Below are positions 51,211-60,326 of a stretch of 64,000 nucleotides of DNA, piece after piece. The notes beneath the pieces are model-generated. The model saw only the letters and a program-made list of their open reading frames with translations, made no database searches and had not been told where the DNA came from. The position numbers were made by a program, and so were the translations under genes. Origin of the DNA: Bdellovibrionales bacterium GWA1_52_35 (lineage in GTDB: Bacteria; Bdellovibrionota; UBA1018); assembly GCA_001769805.1 (NCBI GenBank), contig MEPO01000021.1:186001-250000 (forward strand), read 5' to 3'. How positions within the stretch are numbered: position 1 is the stretch's first letter; each line of letters opens with the position of its first letter.

Positions 51211-51687
51211 ATGAGCAAAAAGTTGCTATCTCCAAAATTCTACTCCGAAATGAAAAACCTCGAGCCACGCTATCCAACAAAGCTCGCCTTGCTGCTTCCG
51301 GCTCTTCATGCCGCCCAGGATGAAACAGGCTGGCTGCCCGATGAGATCCTAAATGAAGTTGCCGAATACATCGGGATCCATCCGGCGCAGGTCCGTGAAG
51401 TTGCCTCCTTCTATACGATGTACAATCTCCGGCCGGTGGGAAAATACCACCTGAAGATCTGCACTAACGTCGCGTGCTATTTACGCGGGGCAGACAGGCT
51501 GGTTGAGCATTGTGAAAAGAAATTTGGCATCAAAGAGCACGAAACAACTCCGGACAAGAAATTCACCTTGATGGAGGAAGAATGCCTTGGCGCCTGCGGT
51601 ACGGCACCGGCAATGATGCTGAACAACGATTATCACGAGAACCTTGATCCTGAAAAACTGGACAAACTTCTCGAAAGTCTGGAGTAG
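51211..51687 (+). CDS. nuoE: NADH-quinone oxidoreductase subunit E
   Basis: This 158-residue thioredoxin-fold protein binds cluster N1a ([2Fe-2S]). The four ligands are CTNVAC (Cys-x4-Cys) and CLGAC (Cys-x3-Cys). A helical N-terminal bundle (residues 15-75) has the typical VREVASFYTMY. It belongs to the NADH dehydrogenase module, which is encoded only in this second set. It ends 2 bp before nuoF. Confidence 0.96.
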   Translation: MSKKLLSPKFYSEMKNLEPRYPTKLALLLPALHAAQDETGWLPDEILNEVAEYIGIHPAQVREVASFYTMYNLRPVGKYHLKICTNVACYLRGADRLVEHCEKKFGIKEHETTPDKKFTLMEEECLGACGTAPAMMLNNDYHENLDPEKLDKLLESLE

Positions 51688-51689
51688 CC

Positions 51690-52967
51690 ATGGAGACACA
51701 GGACGAAACGCTGTTTATCCAGCATTTCCGCGAAGAATGTCGGACGCTCGATTATTATCTCAAGAGCATGAACGGTTATACTGGGATGAAAAAAGCCTTC
51801 GGTATGACTCCGGATGACATTATTTCGGAAGTAAAGAAGGCCGCAGTCCGGGGCCGCGGCGGCGCAGGTTTCCCTGCCGGAATGAAGTGGGGATTTATTC
51901 CCAAGCAATCAGCCAAACCGAAGTACATGGTTTGCAATGCTGACGAATCCGAACCTGGCACGTTCAAAGATCGCGATATCATGCGTTACACCCCGCATCT
52001 TTTGTTAGAGGGGATCGCAATCGGATCCTTCGCCATCGGGGCAAACGCTGCTTATATCTATATTCGTGGTGAATATGTCCGCGAAGCCAAATTACTGAAC
52101 CAGGCGATAGAAGAAGCCTACAAGGCCGGATATCTCGGAAAGAATATCATGGGCTCCGGGTTTGATCTGGACATCACGGTCCATCGTGGAGCGGGGGCGT
52201 ATATTTGCGGTGAAGAAACCGCTCTCCTGAACTCCATTGAAGGCAAACGCGGTGAGCCGCGGGTCAAGCCGCCATTTCCGGCTCTTGTCGGTCTTTTTGG
52301 GGGCCCTACGATCATCAATAACGTCGAGACGCTCGCGAATGTTCCGTTTATCGTGAACCGTGGCGGCGATTGGTTCGCAAAATTGGGGAAACTCGAAAAA
52401 TCCGGCGGCACTCGCCTTTTCGGAATTTCCGGTCATGTGAAAAAACCGGGAATTTATGAACTTCCTTCCGGCAGCGTTACCGTGAGGGAGCTCATTTATG
52501 ACTACGCGCACGGAATGCTCAATGACAAGAAGCTGAAGGCGGTGATTCCCGGCGGATCTTCGTGCCCGGTCATGACCCCAGACGAACTCGATGTAATTCA
52601 CGATGTCGATTCGATGATGAAAGCCGGAACCATGATGGGTTCGGCCGGGTTGATCGTGATCAGCGAAGACATGTGTATGGTTCGGTTCCTTGCACGCATT
52701 ACAAAATTCTATGCTCATGAATCTTGCGGGCAGTGCACTCCTTGTCGGGAGGGAATGGTCTGGATGGAAGAGATTATCGAAAGAATTGAACACGGCAAGG
52801 GAACCATGCAGGATCTCGATCTGTTGCTCGACATCACCGACAATATTCTCGGCAAGACCCTTTGCGCACTGGGTGACGCAGGGGCGATGCCGGTAGCAAG
52901 TTTCGTAAAAAAATTCCGAGCCGATTTTGAGGCTCATATCAGAGGTGGCAAATGCCCAAATGCGTAA
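51690..52967 (+). CDS. nuoF: NADH-quinone oxidoreductase subunit F
   Basis: NuoF (425 residues) oxidises NADH with FMN and carries cluster N3. The glycine-rich FMN/NADH motif GRGGAGFPAGMKWG is at about 54-67. CNADESEPGTFKDRD contacts NADH. The [4Fe-4S] ligands are ESCGQCTPCREG plus Cys in KTLCALGDA. It overlaps nuoG by 16 bases. Confidence 0.96.
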   Translation: METQDETLFIQHFREECRTLDYYLKSMNGYTGMKKAFGMTPDDIISEVKKAAVRGRGGAGFPAGMKWGFIPKQSAKPKYMVCNADESEPGTFKDRDIMRYTPHLLLEGIAIGSFAIGANAAYIYIRGEYVREAKLLNQAIEEAYKAGYLGKNIMGSGFDLDITVHRGAGAYICGEETALLNSIEGKRGEPRVKPPFPALVGLFGGPTIINNVETLANVPFIVNRGGDWFAKLGKLEKSGGTRLFGISGHVKKPGIYELPSGSVTVRELIYDYAHGMLNDKKLKAVIPGGSSCPVMTPDELDVIHDVDSMMKAGTMMGSAGLIVISEDMCMVRFLARITKFYAHESCGQCTPCREGMVWMEEIIERIEHGKGTMQDLDLLLDITDNILGKTLCALGDAGAMPVASFVKKFRADFEAHIRGGKCPNA

Positions 52968-54352
52968 TTGACGGGCGTGAGGTAGAGTTCGCGCCAGGAG
53001 AAAACCTCGTCGAGGTGGCGAAAAGAGCCGGAGTCAATATTCCGGTATTCTGTTACCACCCAGGACTTTCCGTGGTCGCTCAATGCCGAATGTGCGCCGT
53101 GGAAATAGAAAAAATGCCCAAACTTCAGACAGCCTGCTCCACCGCGGCCACTGAAGGCATGGCGGTCAAAACCCAGTCCGAACGGGCGATCAAAAATCAA
53201 AAGTCCATCATGGAATTTCTCCTTCTGAATCACCCCCTGGACTGTCCTATCTGTGACAAATCGGGTGAATGTGATCTCCAGGATCAATCTTACGATTATG
53301 GCAGCCCGTATTCACGAATGACTGAAGAGAAGCGCACCTACATCGATTTGGATATGGGTCCCGTGATCGTCAAAAACATGAATCGTTGTATTCACTGCAC
53401 CCGCTGTATCCGTTACGGCGAACAAATCGCTGGAATCCATGAGATGGTCGCGATTAGGCGTGGTAATGACACCGAAATCACAACAATAGACGGAAAGCCG
53501 CTGCAAACAGCGTATGCCGGCAACTACGCCGATATCTGCCCGACCGGCTCCCTGACGCTGAAGGATTTCAGATTTAAAAAGAGGGTGTGGCTTCTCAAGA
53601 GAACCGCAACAGTATGTGAAGGTTGCGCACGAGGGTGTGCAATGGAAGCACACGCCGAAAACAATATTGTGTACCGCTGCGTGGCTCGCGAGAACCTTGA
53701 GGTGAATCAGTACTGGCTCTGCGACGAAGGGCGCTTTAATTTCCATTACCTCCATGAAACCGACCGCGTCGTTGAACCGGCCATCAGCTCGGCAAGCGGC
53801 TTGGTCATCACAGAGTGGAAAGCAGCAGTAGATGCCGCAAAAGCAACATTGAAGGGCCGCAAAGCTCTGGCCCTGATCGGCTCCGACCTGACCCAGGAGG
53901 AAGCAAAAGATATTCAGGAATTTATCGGCAAATCCTTCCCGGGAGCGCCACTCCTGCATTTTGGAACACCAGGAATCCACTCTGCCAGGGAAGATGCGGA
54001 TGAGGATAAAATTCTGAAACGGAAGAGTAAAACATCGAATCTTCATGGCTTTGAAAAACTCGGACTGAAGGGTTTCGAGTCAGTACCCTCCGGGACGGAA
54101 GCAGTGATTGTTTTCCGTGGTGGCCGTGCCATGCTTCCAAAGCTGCCGACTCTTCCGACAGTAGGTGTTGGCGTTTTCAAAAAACAGGAAGCAGACAAAT
54201 TCGCGACAGTTCTTCCCGGCGCAGCTTTCGCGGAGAAGAGCGGTACGATTGTCAATTTCCAGGGACGCGAACAGAAGCTTGTCAGGGCAATTCTCCCGCC
54301 CGGCAAGAGTAAGGCGCTTTCAGAAATTCTCATGATCTGGAGTCATGCATGA
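52952..54352 (+). CDS. nuoG: NADH-quinone oxidoreductase subunit G, short form with N7 motif
   Basis: This 466-residue NuoG carries N1b (Cys in FCYHPGLSVVAQCRMC and ACST), N5 (HPLDCPICDKSGEC, including its His ligand) and N4 (CIHCTRC plus CPTG). It also has the isolated N7 motif, CEGCARGC and WLCDEGRF, present only in some bacteria. The C-terminal molybdopterin-oxidoreductase-like domain is much reduced: the protein is far shorter than the usual 700-900 residues, ending with about 180 low-similarity residues. It overlaps nuoF and nuoH. Confidence 0.94.
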   Translation: MPKCVIDGREVEFAPGENLVEVAKRAGVNIPVFCYHPGLSVVAQCRMCAVEIEKMPKLQTACSTAATEGMAVKTQSERAIKNQKSIMEFLLLNHPLDCPICDKSGECDLQDQSYDYGSPYSRMTEEKRTYIDLDMGPVIVKNMNRCIHCTRCIRYGEQIAGIHEMVAIRRGNDTEITTIDGKPLQTAYAGNYADICPTGSLTLKDFRFKKRVWLLKRTATVCEGCARGCAMEAHAENNIVYRCVARENLEVNQYWLCDEGRFNFHYLHETDRVVEPAISSASGLVITEWKAAVDAAKATLKGRKALALIGSDLTQEEAKDIQEFIGKSFPGAPLLHFGTPGIHSAREDADEDKILKRKSKTSNLHGFEKLGLKGFESVPSGTEAVIVFRGGRAMLPKLPTLPTVGVGVFKKQEADKFATVLPGAAFAEKSGTIVNFQGREQKLVRAILPPGKSKALSEILMIWSHA

Positions 54353-55431
54353 CCGCTTTAGAATGGTATGTTACAGCAGGAAAAATCGGCTTGGTCATCG
54401 GACTCCTGATGACTGTTGCCCCGATCATGAATTGGGTGGAGCGGCGAGGAGCTGCGATCATTCAGAATCGCGTCGGTCCGAACCGTATTGGGCCTTTCGG
54501 AATTTTCCAGGCAATTCCCGATGCGATAAAGTTCCTGTTCAAGGAAGATTCCATTCCGGGGCATGTCAACGGGTTCTATTATTTTATTGCGCCGATCATT
54601 GTTTTGATTCCGGCCTGCATGACTTTTGCTGTGATTCCGTTCGGCGATCCGATCACGATTATGGGCCAGACGTTCAAAATGCAGACAGCTGATTTGAATG
54701 TCGGGTTTCTTTATATCTTCGCGATGGCTTCGTTGGGAGTTTATGGTCTGATCATCGGTGGCTGGGCGTCCAACAATAAGTTTGCTTTGCTTGGTTCGAT
54801 GAGAAGTTCCTCACAAATGATCAGCTATGAACTTTCACTGGGCTTGTCTGTGATCGGTCTGGTCATGGTTTTTTCGACTGTCGAGCTGGGTCCCATGGTT
54901 CAGAAGCAGGCGGACGTGATGTGGCAGCTGGGACCGATCGCGATTCCTCGCTGGGGTATTTTCATTCAGCCTCTGGGGTGCCTGATTTTCGTTATTGCAA
55001 GCTTTGCTGAGGCGAATCGCCTTCCGTTTGATCTGCCCGAAGGCGAACCCGAGATTGTCGGCTTTCACGTGGAATATGGCTCAATGAAGTTCGCGACGTT
55101 CATGATGGGTGAATACATGAACATGGCAGTCGCATCGGGCCTGATCGCAACCCTCTACTTTGGGGGTTATCAGATGTTGCCCGGAATGGGCACCCTGTTG
55201 GATTCGCTGCAGCTCTCGCCCGCGGCTTACATGTGGTCGAAGCTGGCGCTCCAGAACATTTCTCTCGCCTTCAAGGTCGGCCTGTTTATGTGGCTCTTTG
55301 TCTGGGTACGTTGGACGGTTCCTCGCTTCCGATATGATCAGTTGATGGACTTGGGTTGGAAGATGCTCTTTCCCCTTGCCCTGCTGAATGTGTTCATTAC
55401 GGCTGTGATGATTTATTTAGGATGGGTGTAA
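54349..55431 (+). CDS. nuoH: NADH-quinone oxidoreductase subunit H
   Basis: This 360-residue, eight-helix subunit forms the quinone chamber. Canonical features are NRVGPNRIGPFG, SYELSL with Glu161, and the acidic loop AEANRLPFDLPEGEPE (220-235), then HVEYGSMKF. These acids make the start of the proton (E) channel. The H' protein at 41.1 kb is its paralogue with those positions replaced. It starts 4 bases inside nuoG. Confidence 0.96.
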   Translation: MTALEWYVTAGKIGLVIGLLMTVAPIMNWVERRGAAIIQNRVGPNRIGPFGIFQAIPDAIKFLFKEDSIPGHVNGFYYFIAPIIVLIPACMTFAVIPFGDPITIMGQTFKMQTADLNVGFLYIFAMASLGVYGLIIGGWASNNKFALLGSMRSSSQMISYELSLGLSVIGLVMVFSTVELGPMVQKQADVMWQLGPIAIPRWGIFIQPLGCLIFVIASFAEANRLPFDLPEGEPEIVGFHVEYGSMKFATFMMGEYMNMAVASGLIATLYFGGYQMLPGMGTLLDSLQLSPAAYMWSKLALQNISLAFKVGLFMWLFVWVRWTVPRFRYDQLMDLGWKMLFPLALLNVFITAVMIYLGWV

Positions 55432-55434
55432 GTC

Positions 55435-55878
55435 ATGCTGGTTAAAGGAAAAAAAACGCTTTTTCAGGATTTTTATTTTTTTGAGACCCTGACGGGAATG
55501 ATCATCACCCTCAAAGAGTTTTTCTTTGGAACCAAGGTGACCATTTCGTATCCCGAAGAACGTCGACAGTATTCCGAACGCCTTCGCGGTCAGCACTACA
55601 TCAAAGCGACCAATGGCGTCGAAAACTGCACGGCCTGCATGCTTTGTCCCACCGTTTGTCCCTCTGAGTGCATTCATATTGAAGCGGGCGAGCGACAAGA
55701 CAAGGAAAAATACCCCAAGACCTTCGAGATTGATATTCTCCGCTGTTGTTTTTGCGGAATGTGCGAAGAAGCGTGTCCGAAAGACGCGATCAAGTTGAGC
55801 ACGATCATGGAAATGAGCACGTCGTATCGCCCGATTTACGACCGGGCTTTTCTATCTGAGCAGAGAGGAAACAAGTAA
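55435..55878 (+). CDS. nuoI: NADH-quinone oxidoreductase subunit I
   Basis: This 147-residue two-cluster ferredoxin subunit has CTACMLCPTVCP for N6a and CCFCGMCEEACP for N6b, all eight ligands present. The N-terminal amphipathic helix is typical. It is 3 bp after nuoH and shares its stop region with nuoJ, so the operon is tight. Confidence 0.96.
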   Translation: MLVKGKKTLFQDFYFFETLTGMIITLKEFFFGTKVTISYPEERRQYSERLRGQHYIKATNGVENCTACMLCPTVCPSECIHIEAGERQDKEKYPKTFEIDILRCCFCGMCEEACPKDAIKLSTIMEMSTSYRPIYDRAFLSEQRGNK

Positions 55879-56451
55879 ATGGAAATTAATCCAGCATTTT
55901 TTTATATATTTGCCGGGTTGGCAATTGCGTTTTCCTTGCTCGTTGTCATAAAAAAAAGCGCAATCGCCAGCGCATTCAACCTCGTATGTGTGTTTTTTTC
56001 CTTCGCTGGAATTTACGCGATGATGGACGCCCATCTGATCGCGGCTATCCAGATCATCGTATACGCCGGCGCAGTGATGGTGCTCTTTCTTTTTGTCATC
56101 ATGCTTCTGAATGCGGATAATGCCGCGTTTGACATGCATCCGATTGGAAGGGGTAAACGTCTTGTGAGCGCGAGTTTTGTGGTCGTCATGGCTGGTATGT
56201 TCATCTGGGTTTTCAAAAACACAACGTACCTCGGGCCGATCTCCAATTTTTCAAACGCCAACGTGGAAGCCGCGGGTGGAAACACCCAGGTTCTTTCCGA
56301 GCTGATGTTTTCCGAATACATCCTGCCGTTCGAATTGACATCGGTCCTGCTTCTTGCGGCAATTATCGGCACGATTGCGATCGCGAAACGCAAGAAACCA
56401 GCGGCTCTCCTGAATGGTGGATCGGCGGCAAAAGGAGGAAATGCACAATGA
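55879..56451 (+). CDS. nuoJ: NADH-quinone oxidoreductase subunit J
   Basis: This 190-residue, five-helix subunit has the conserved helix IQIIVYAGAVMVLFLFVIML, including the tyrosine whose pi-bulge opens and closes the proton wire. The C-terminal tail is Ala/Gly/Lys-rich. It overlaps nuoK by 4 bases. Confidence 0.95.
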   Translation: MEINPAFFYIFAGLAIAFSLLVVIKKSAIASAFNLVCVFFSFAGIYAMMDAHLIAAIQIIVYAGAVMVLFLFVIMLLNADNAAFDMHPIGRGKRLVSASFVVVMAGMFIWVFKNTTYLGPISNFSNANVEAAGGNTQVLSELMFSEYILPFELTSVLLLAAIIGTIAIAKRKKPAALLNGGSAAKGGNAQ

Positions 56452-56756
56452 ACTATGTTCAACCGTGGGTCATCCTGGCTTTCTCGGCAATTATTTTTTT
56501 TATCGGCTTTGCGGGTATTCTGGTCCGCCGGAACATCCTGGTCGTCCTGATGTGCATTGAGCTTATGCTCAACGCAGCTAATCTCACCTTTGTCACCTTC
56601 TCCAAGCAGCTGCATCACATGGGTGGGCAGATGTCTGTTTTCTTCATAATTACCGTGGCTGCCGCTGAATCAGCCATCGGACTGGGTCTGGTTGTGGCTA
56701 TGTTCCGAACTCTTCGGAGCGTCGACACGGATGACATCCAGTTACTAAGGGAGTAA
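56448..56756 (+). CDS. nuoK: NADH-quinone oxidoreductase subunit K
   Basis: This 102-residue, three-helix subunit has both proton-transfer glutamates present: Glu38 in CIELMLNA and Glu74 in AAAESAIG. These are the positions replaced by Gln in the paralogue K'. It ends 4 bp before nuoL. Confidence 0.96.
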   Translation: MNYVQPWVILAFSAIIFFIGFAGILVRRNILVVLMCIELMLNAANLTFVTFSKQLHHMGGQMSVFFIITVAAAESAIGLGLVVAMFRTLRSVDTDDIQLLRE

Positions 56757-56760
56757 GCGC

Positions 56761-58764
56761 ATGTTAGCCCTGATTGCCCTCTTTCCTCTGATCGGTTTCG
56801 CCATCAATGGCTCGTGGTATGCTTTTTTTCAGGCACCGCAGGGTCGGACTAAATCCGGAGCAACGATTCCGGGCATTATCGCAACTACCGCGATTGGCCT
56901 TTCGTTTCTGGTTTCCCTGCTTCTTTTTTTCGAGCTGAAAGGTTTGCCTGCTGATAATCGGGTTCTCGAGCAGGTCGTCTTCAACTGGATGAATATTGGT
57001 GGATTCAGTCTGGACGTAGCGTTCCGGCTTGACCCGCTTTCGTCATTATTTACCTTGTTTGTCACTGGGGTCGCGACGCTGATTCATCTTTACTCGATCG
57101 GCTATATGAGCCACGACGCCACACCCGGCAAATTCTTTTCCTATCTGAACCTGTTTTCGTTCGCGATGCTGATGTTGATTCTTGGAGCCAACCTGCCGAT
57201 TATGTTTCTTGGCTGGGAAGGCGTAGGCCTCTGCAGCTACCTGCTGATCGGCTATTGGTATGCTGACATGGAAAAAGCCAGCGCCGGCAAGAAGGCCTTC
57301 ATCGTCAACCGCGTCGGGGATTTCGGCTTTCTTTTAGCGATGTTCATGATCTTCGAGAAATTTGGAACCTTGGACATGTCCCAACTGCGTGTGGGAGTTT
57401 TTGCTCTTGCGGAGCACGGACACCAGCTGGCGGCGGCAGACCTGGGAATCATTACGGCGATTTGTATTCTTCTTTTTGTGGGCGCGATGGGTAAATCTGC
57501 ACAAATTCCTCTTTATGTCTGGTTACCAGATGCAATGGCCGGTCCCACGCCCGTATCGGCACTGATCCACGCGGCCACAATGGTCACGTCTGGCATTTAC
57601 ATGGTTGCACGACTGAACTTCATGTACAACCTGTCTCCGACAGCCTTGGAAGTCGTGGCGATCATTGGCGGAGCCACCGCTTTCTTCGCAGCGACGATCG
57701 CGATTGCACAGAAAGACATTAAGAAGGTACTCGCCTATTCTACCGTTTCACAACTGGGCTACATGTTTTTGGGTTGCGGCGTGGGTGCCTATGCAGCAGG
57801 TGTTTCGCACGTGATTACACACGCTTTCTTCAAGGCCCTGCTGTTCCTGGGCGCAGGTAGCGTGATCCACGGAATGCATGAAGAGCAGGATATCACAAAG
57901 ATGGGCGGCCTTCGCTCAAAGATGCCCAAGACATTCCTGACGTTCGCCGCTGGATGGCTTGCGATCTGCGGAATTCCACCATTCTCGGGCTTTTTTTCCA
58001 AAGACGAAATCCTCTGGCAGGCCTATGCCTCACCTCATGGTTCCAAGATTCTTTGGGCGTTGGGTGCAATGACTGCAGTGATGACAGCGTTTTACATGAC
58101 CCGGCTTTTTTACCTGACATTCCTGGGTACACCCAGATTCAAAGAGGCCAACGGAGATGATCACGGCAAAAGTCATGGTCACGATGTACACAGCGAGAAT
58201 AAGCATGCGGGAATTGCGGTGCATGAGTCGCCAATGGTCATGGTGCTCCCACTTCAGATCCTCGGAGTTCTCAGCATAATCGGTGGATTCATCGCGATTC
58301 CTCATATGAGTTGGATCGAGCATTGGCTTGATACCGTGATACCGGCGCATGATCCTGCGAGCCTCATTGCCGCGCCATCCATGGAATGGGTTCTTATGTC
58401 TGTGAGTGTGGTCGGCGCCGCTCTTGGAATTTTTGTCGGCTTCAAACTTTATGCTGATCTCAAAAAAGCGGAAGAGCTCAAGCTTCGCTTTGCAGGACTC
58501 AACAAGCTTCTCGAGAACAAGTGGTACATCGACGAACTTTATGAGGCGACCATTGTTCGGCCAATTCATGCCTTGTCCGTCGGACTTTGGAAAGGGTTTG
58601 ATATTGCCGTGATTGATCGAACGGTTCTGGGCTTTGGAAGAGTGTCCCAGTGGAGTGGACAGGCTCTCCGTGTCATCCAAACGGGCTCGCTTCAACATTA
58701 CGCATTAGTGCTTTTAATGGGTTTAATCGCTTCAGTGGGGTATTTGCTCTATGGCTTGGCTTGA
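56761..58764 (+). CDS. nuoL: NADH-quinone oxidoreductase subunit L
   Basis: This 667-residue distal antiporter-like pump has Glu153 in GWEGVGLCSYLLIGYW, Lys245 in MGKSAQIPLYVWLPDAM, the His in ALIHAATMV, Lys in HAFFKALLF and FSKDEIL in helix 12. A His-rich loop near 470 (DDHGKSHGHDVHSENKH) may bind metal or be flexible. The lateral helix and terminal helix are at the C-terminus. It overlaps nuoM by 14 bases. Confidence 0.96.
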   Translation: MLALIALFPLIGFAINGSWYAFFQAPQGRTKSGATIPGIIATTAIGLSFLVSLLLFFELKGLPADNRVLEQVVFNWMNIGGFSLDVAFRLDPLSSLFTLFVTGVATLIHLYSIGYMSHDATPGKFFSYLNLFSFAMLMLILGANLPIMFLGWEGVGLCSYLLIGYWYADMEKASAGKKAFIVNRVGDFGFLLAMFMIFEKFGTLDMSQLRVGVFALAEHGHQLAAADLGIITAICILLFVGAMGKSAQIPLYVWLPDAMAGPTPVSALIHAATMVTSGIYMVARLNFMYNLSPTALEVVAIIGGATAFFAATIAIAQKDIKKVLAYSTVSQLGYMFLGCGVGAYAAGVSHVITHAFFKALLFLGAGSVIHGMHEEQDITKMGGLRSKMPKTFLTFAAGWLAICGIPPFSGFFSKDEILWQAYASPHGSKILWALGAMTAVMTAFYMTRLFYLTFLGTPRFKEANGDDHGKSHGHDVHSENKHAGIAVHESPMVMVLPLQILGVLSIIGGFIAIPHMSWIEHWLDTVIPAHDPASLIAAPSMEWVLMSVSVVGAALGIFVGFKLYADLKKAEELKLRFAGLNKLLENKWYIDELYEATIVRPIHALSVGLWKGFDIAVIDRTVLGFGRVSQWSGQALRVIQTGSLQHYALVLLMGLIASVGYLLYGLA

Positions 58765-60325
58765 ATCGCATTTATTGACGGCCACGGTTTTCTTTCCTTT
58801 TGCCTGGGGCTTGATTGGCTTGATGATTCCATCCGGCAATCAGGATCCTAAGAACGCCCAGAACGTCACGAAATACTGGACGCTGATCGGGACAATCATC
58901 ACCTTCCTTCTGTCGATCATGATTTTCAATCGATACCAGGCAGGCGGTCCGGAGTTCCAGATGGCAGAAACGGTGCCGTGGCTTACGGTGGTCGGAATCT
59001 CGTATAATGTCGGTTTGGACGGCTTGAGTTTGTGGTTGGTCTTGCTGACCACATTCCTGATGCCGATTGCGGTACTCGGATCTTTTGCAGCGATTGAGAT
59101 CCGCCGCAAGGAATATTACCTTTTCCTCCTGGCACTTGAAACTGGAATGCTTGGCGCATTTGTGGCGCTGGATATATTTCTGTTTTATGTGTTTTGGGAA
59201 GTCATGTTGATTCCAATGTATTTCCTGATTGGGATCTGGGGCGGCAAAGACCGGATCTACGCGACGATGAAGTTCTTTCTTTATACAATGGTCGGTTCAC
59301 TTCTGATGCTGGTCGCAATTTTCTACATTTCGTATCAGCACAAGCTTCAGTTCGGGAACTATTCGATGGCGCTAGTGGATCTTTATCGCCTGCAGCTGAC
59401 GGGCGGCGGCTTCTGGGCTCCGCAATCGCTTTTGTTCCTGGCCTTTGGTTTTGCATTTGCGATCAAAGTACCGCTTTTTCCTCTGCACACCTGGTTGCCT
59501 GACGCGCACGTTCAGGCTCCCACAGCGGGCAGCGTGATTCTCGCGGCCATCCTGTTGAAAATGGGCGGCTATGGGTTCATGCGCTTTGCTTTTCCCTTAT
59601 TTCCCCAGGGTCTCGCTTACCACCAGAATCTGTTCATGATTCTCGGAGCCGTCGCCATCATTTATGGAGCCTGGGTGGCAATGGTTCAGCCGGATATTAA
59701 GAAGCTTGTCGCATATTCGTCCGTGAGCCACATGGGCTACGTCATTCTCGGTCTCTTTTCCCTGAATACGGTAGCGGCAACCGGGGCTTACTACCAGATG
59801 TTGAATCACGGTATTTCAACCGGAGCGCTTTTTCTTCTGGTCGGAATTATCTATGAGCGCAGACATACCCGGGAAATCAGTGCATTTGGTGGAATTTCGA
59901 AGGTAATGCCGCTTTTTGCAGTTGCTTTCATGATCATCACGTTGTCGGCAGTTGCGCTTCCTGGGACGAATGGCTTTGTGGGAGAATTTCTGATCCTGCT
60001 CGGCAGCTGGAAGACCAGCCCTCTTCTGACCGCAGTCGCGGCACTGGGAGTGATTTTCGGCGCGGTATACATGCTCTGGATGTTCCAACGGGTGATGTTC
60101 GGCCCTGTTACGCACAAGGAAAACGAAGATCTCAAGGATCTGAATTTCCGCGAGATCCTGGTACTCGTGCCGCTGATCATCGCGGTCTTCGGTATGGGGA
60201 TTTTCCCGAATTTCGTTTTCGACAAGCTGAATCCGTCAATTGACAGGTTCATCGCCCGAAGCACGGTGGCCGTACAGGTTCAGACCGCTTCGACTCAAGG
60301 CTTACTCATGGCAAAAGGTAAATAA
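58751..60325 (+). CDS. nuoM: NADH-quinone oxidoreductase subunit M
   Basis: This 524-residue antiporter-like pump has Glu150 in FWEVMLIPMYFLIGIWGG, Lys239 in FAIKVPLFPLHTWLPDAH, Lys270 in LLKMGGYG and Glu in GFVGEF, all canonical. It serves as the direct reference for M' at 45.4 kb. It ends 1 base before the nuoN start. Confidence 0.96.
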   Translation: MAWLESHLLTATVFFPFAWGLIGLMIPSGNQDPKNAQNVTKYWTLIGTIITFLLSIMIFNRYQAGGPEFQMAETVPWLTVVGISYNVGLDGLSLWLVLLTTFLMPIAVLGSFAAIEIRRKEYYLFLLALETGMLGAFVALDIFLFYVFWEVMLIPMYFLIGIWGGKDRIYATMKFFLYTMVGSLLMLVAIFYISYQHKLQFGNYSMALVDLYRLQLTGGGFWAPQSLLFLAFGFAFAIKVPLFPLHTWLPDAHVQAPTAGSVILAAILLKMGGYGFMRFAFPLFPQGLAYHQNLFMILGAVAIIYGAWVAMVQPDIKKLVAYSSVSHMGYVILGLFSLNTVAATGAYYQMLNHGISTGALFLLVGIIYERRHTREISAFGGISKVMPLFAVAFMIITLSAVALPGTNGFVGEFLILLGSWKTSPLLTAVAALGVIFGAVYMLWMFQRVMFGPVTHKENEDLKDLNFREILVLVPLIIAVFGMGIFPNFVFDKLNPSIDRFIARSTVAVQVQTASTQGLLMAKGK

Positions 60326-60326
60326 A

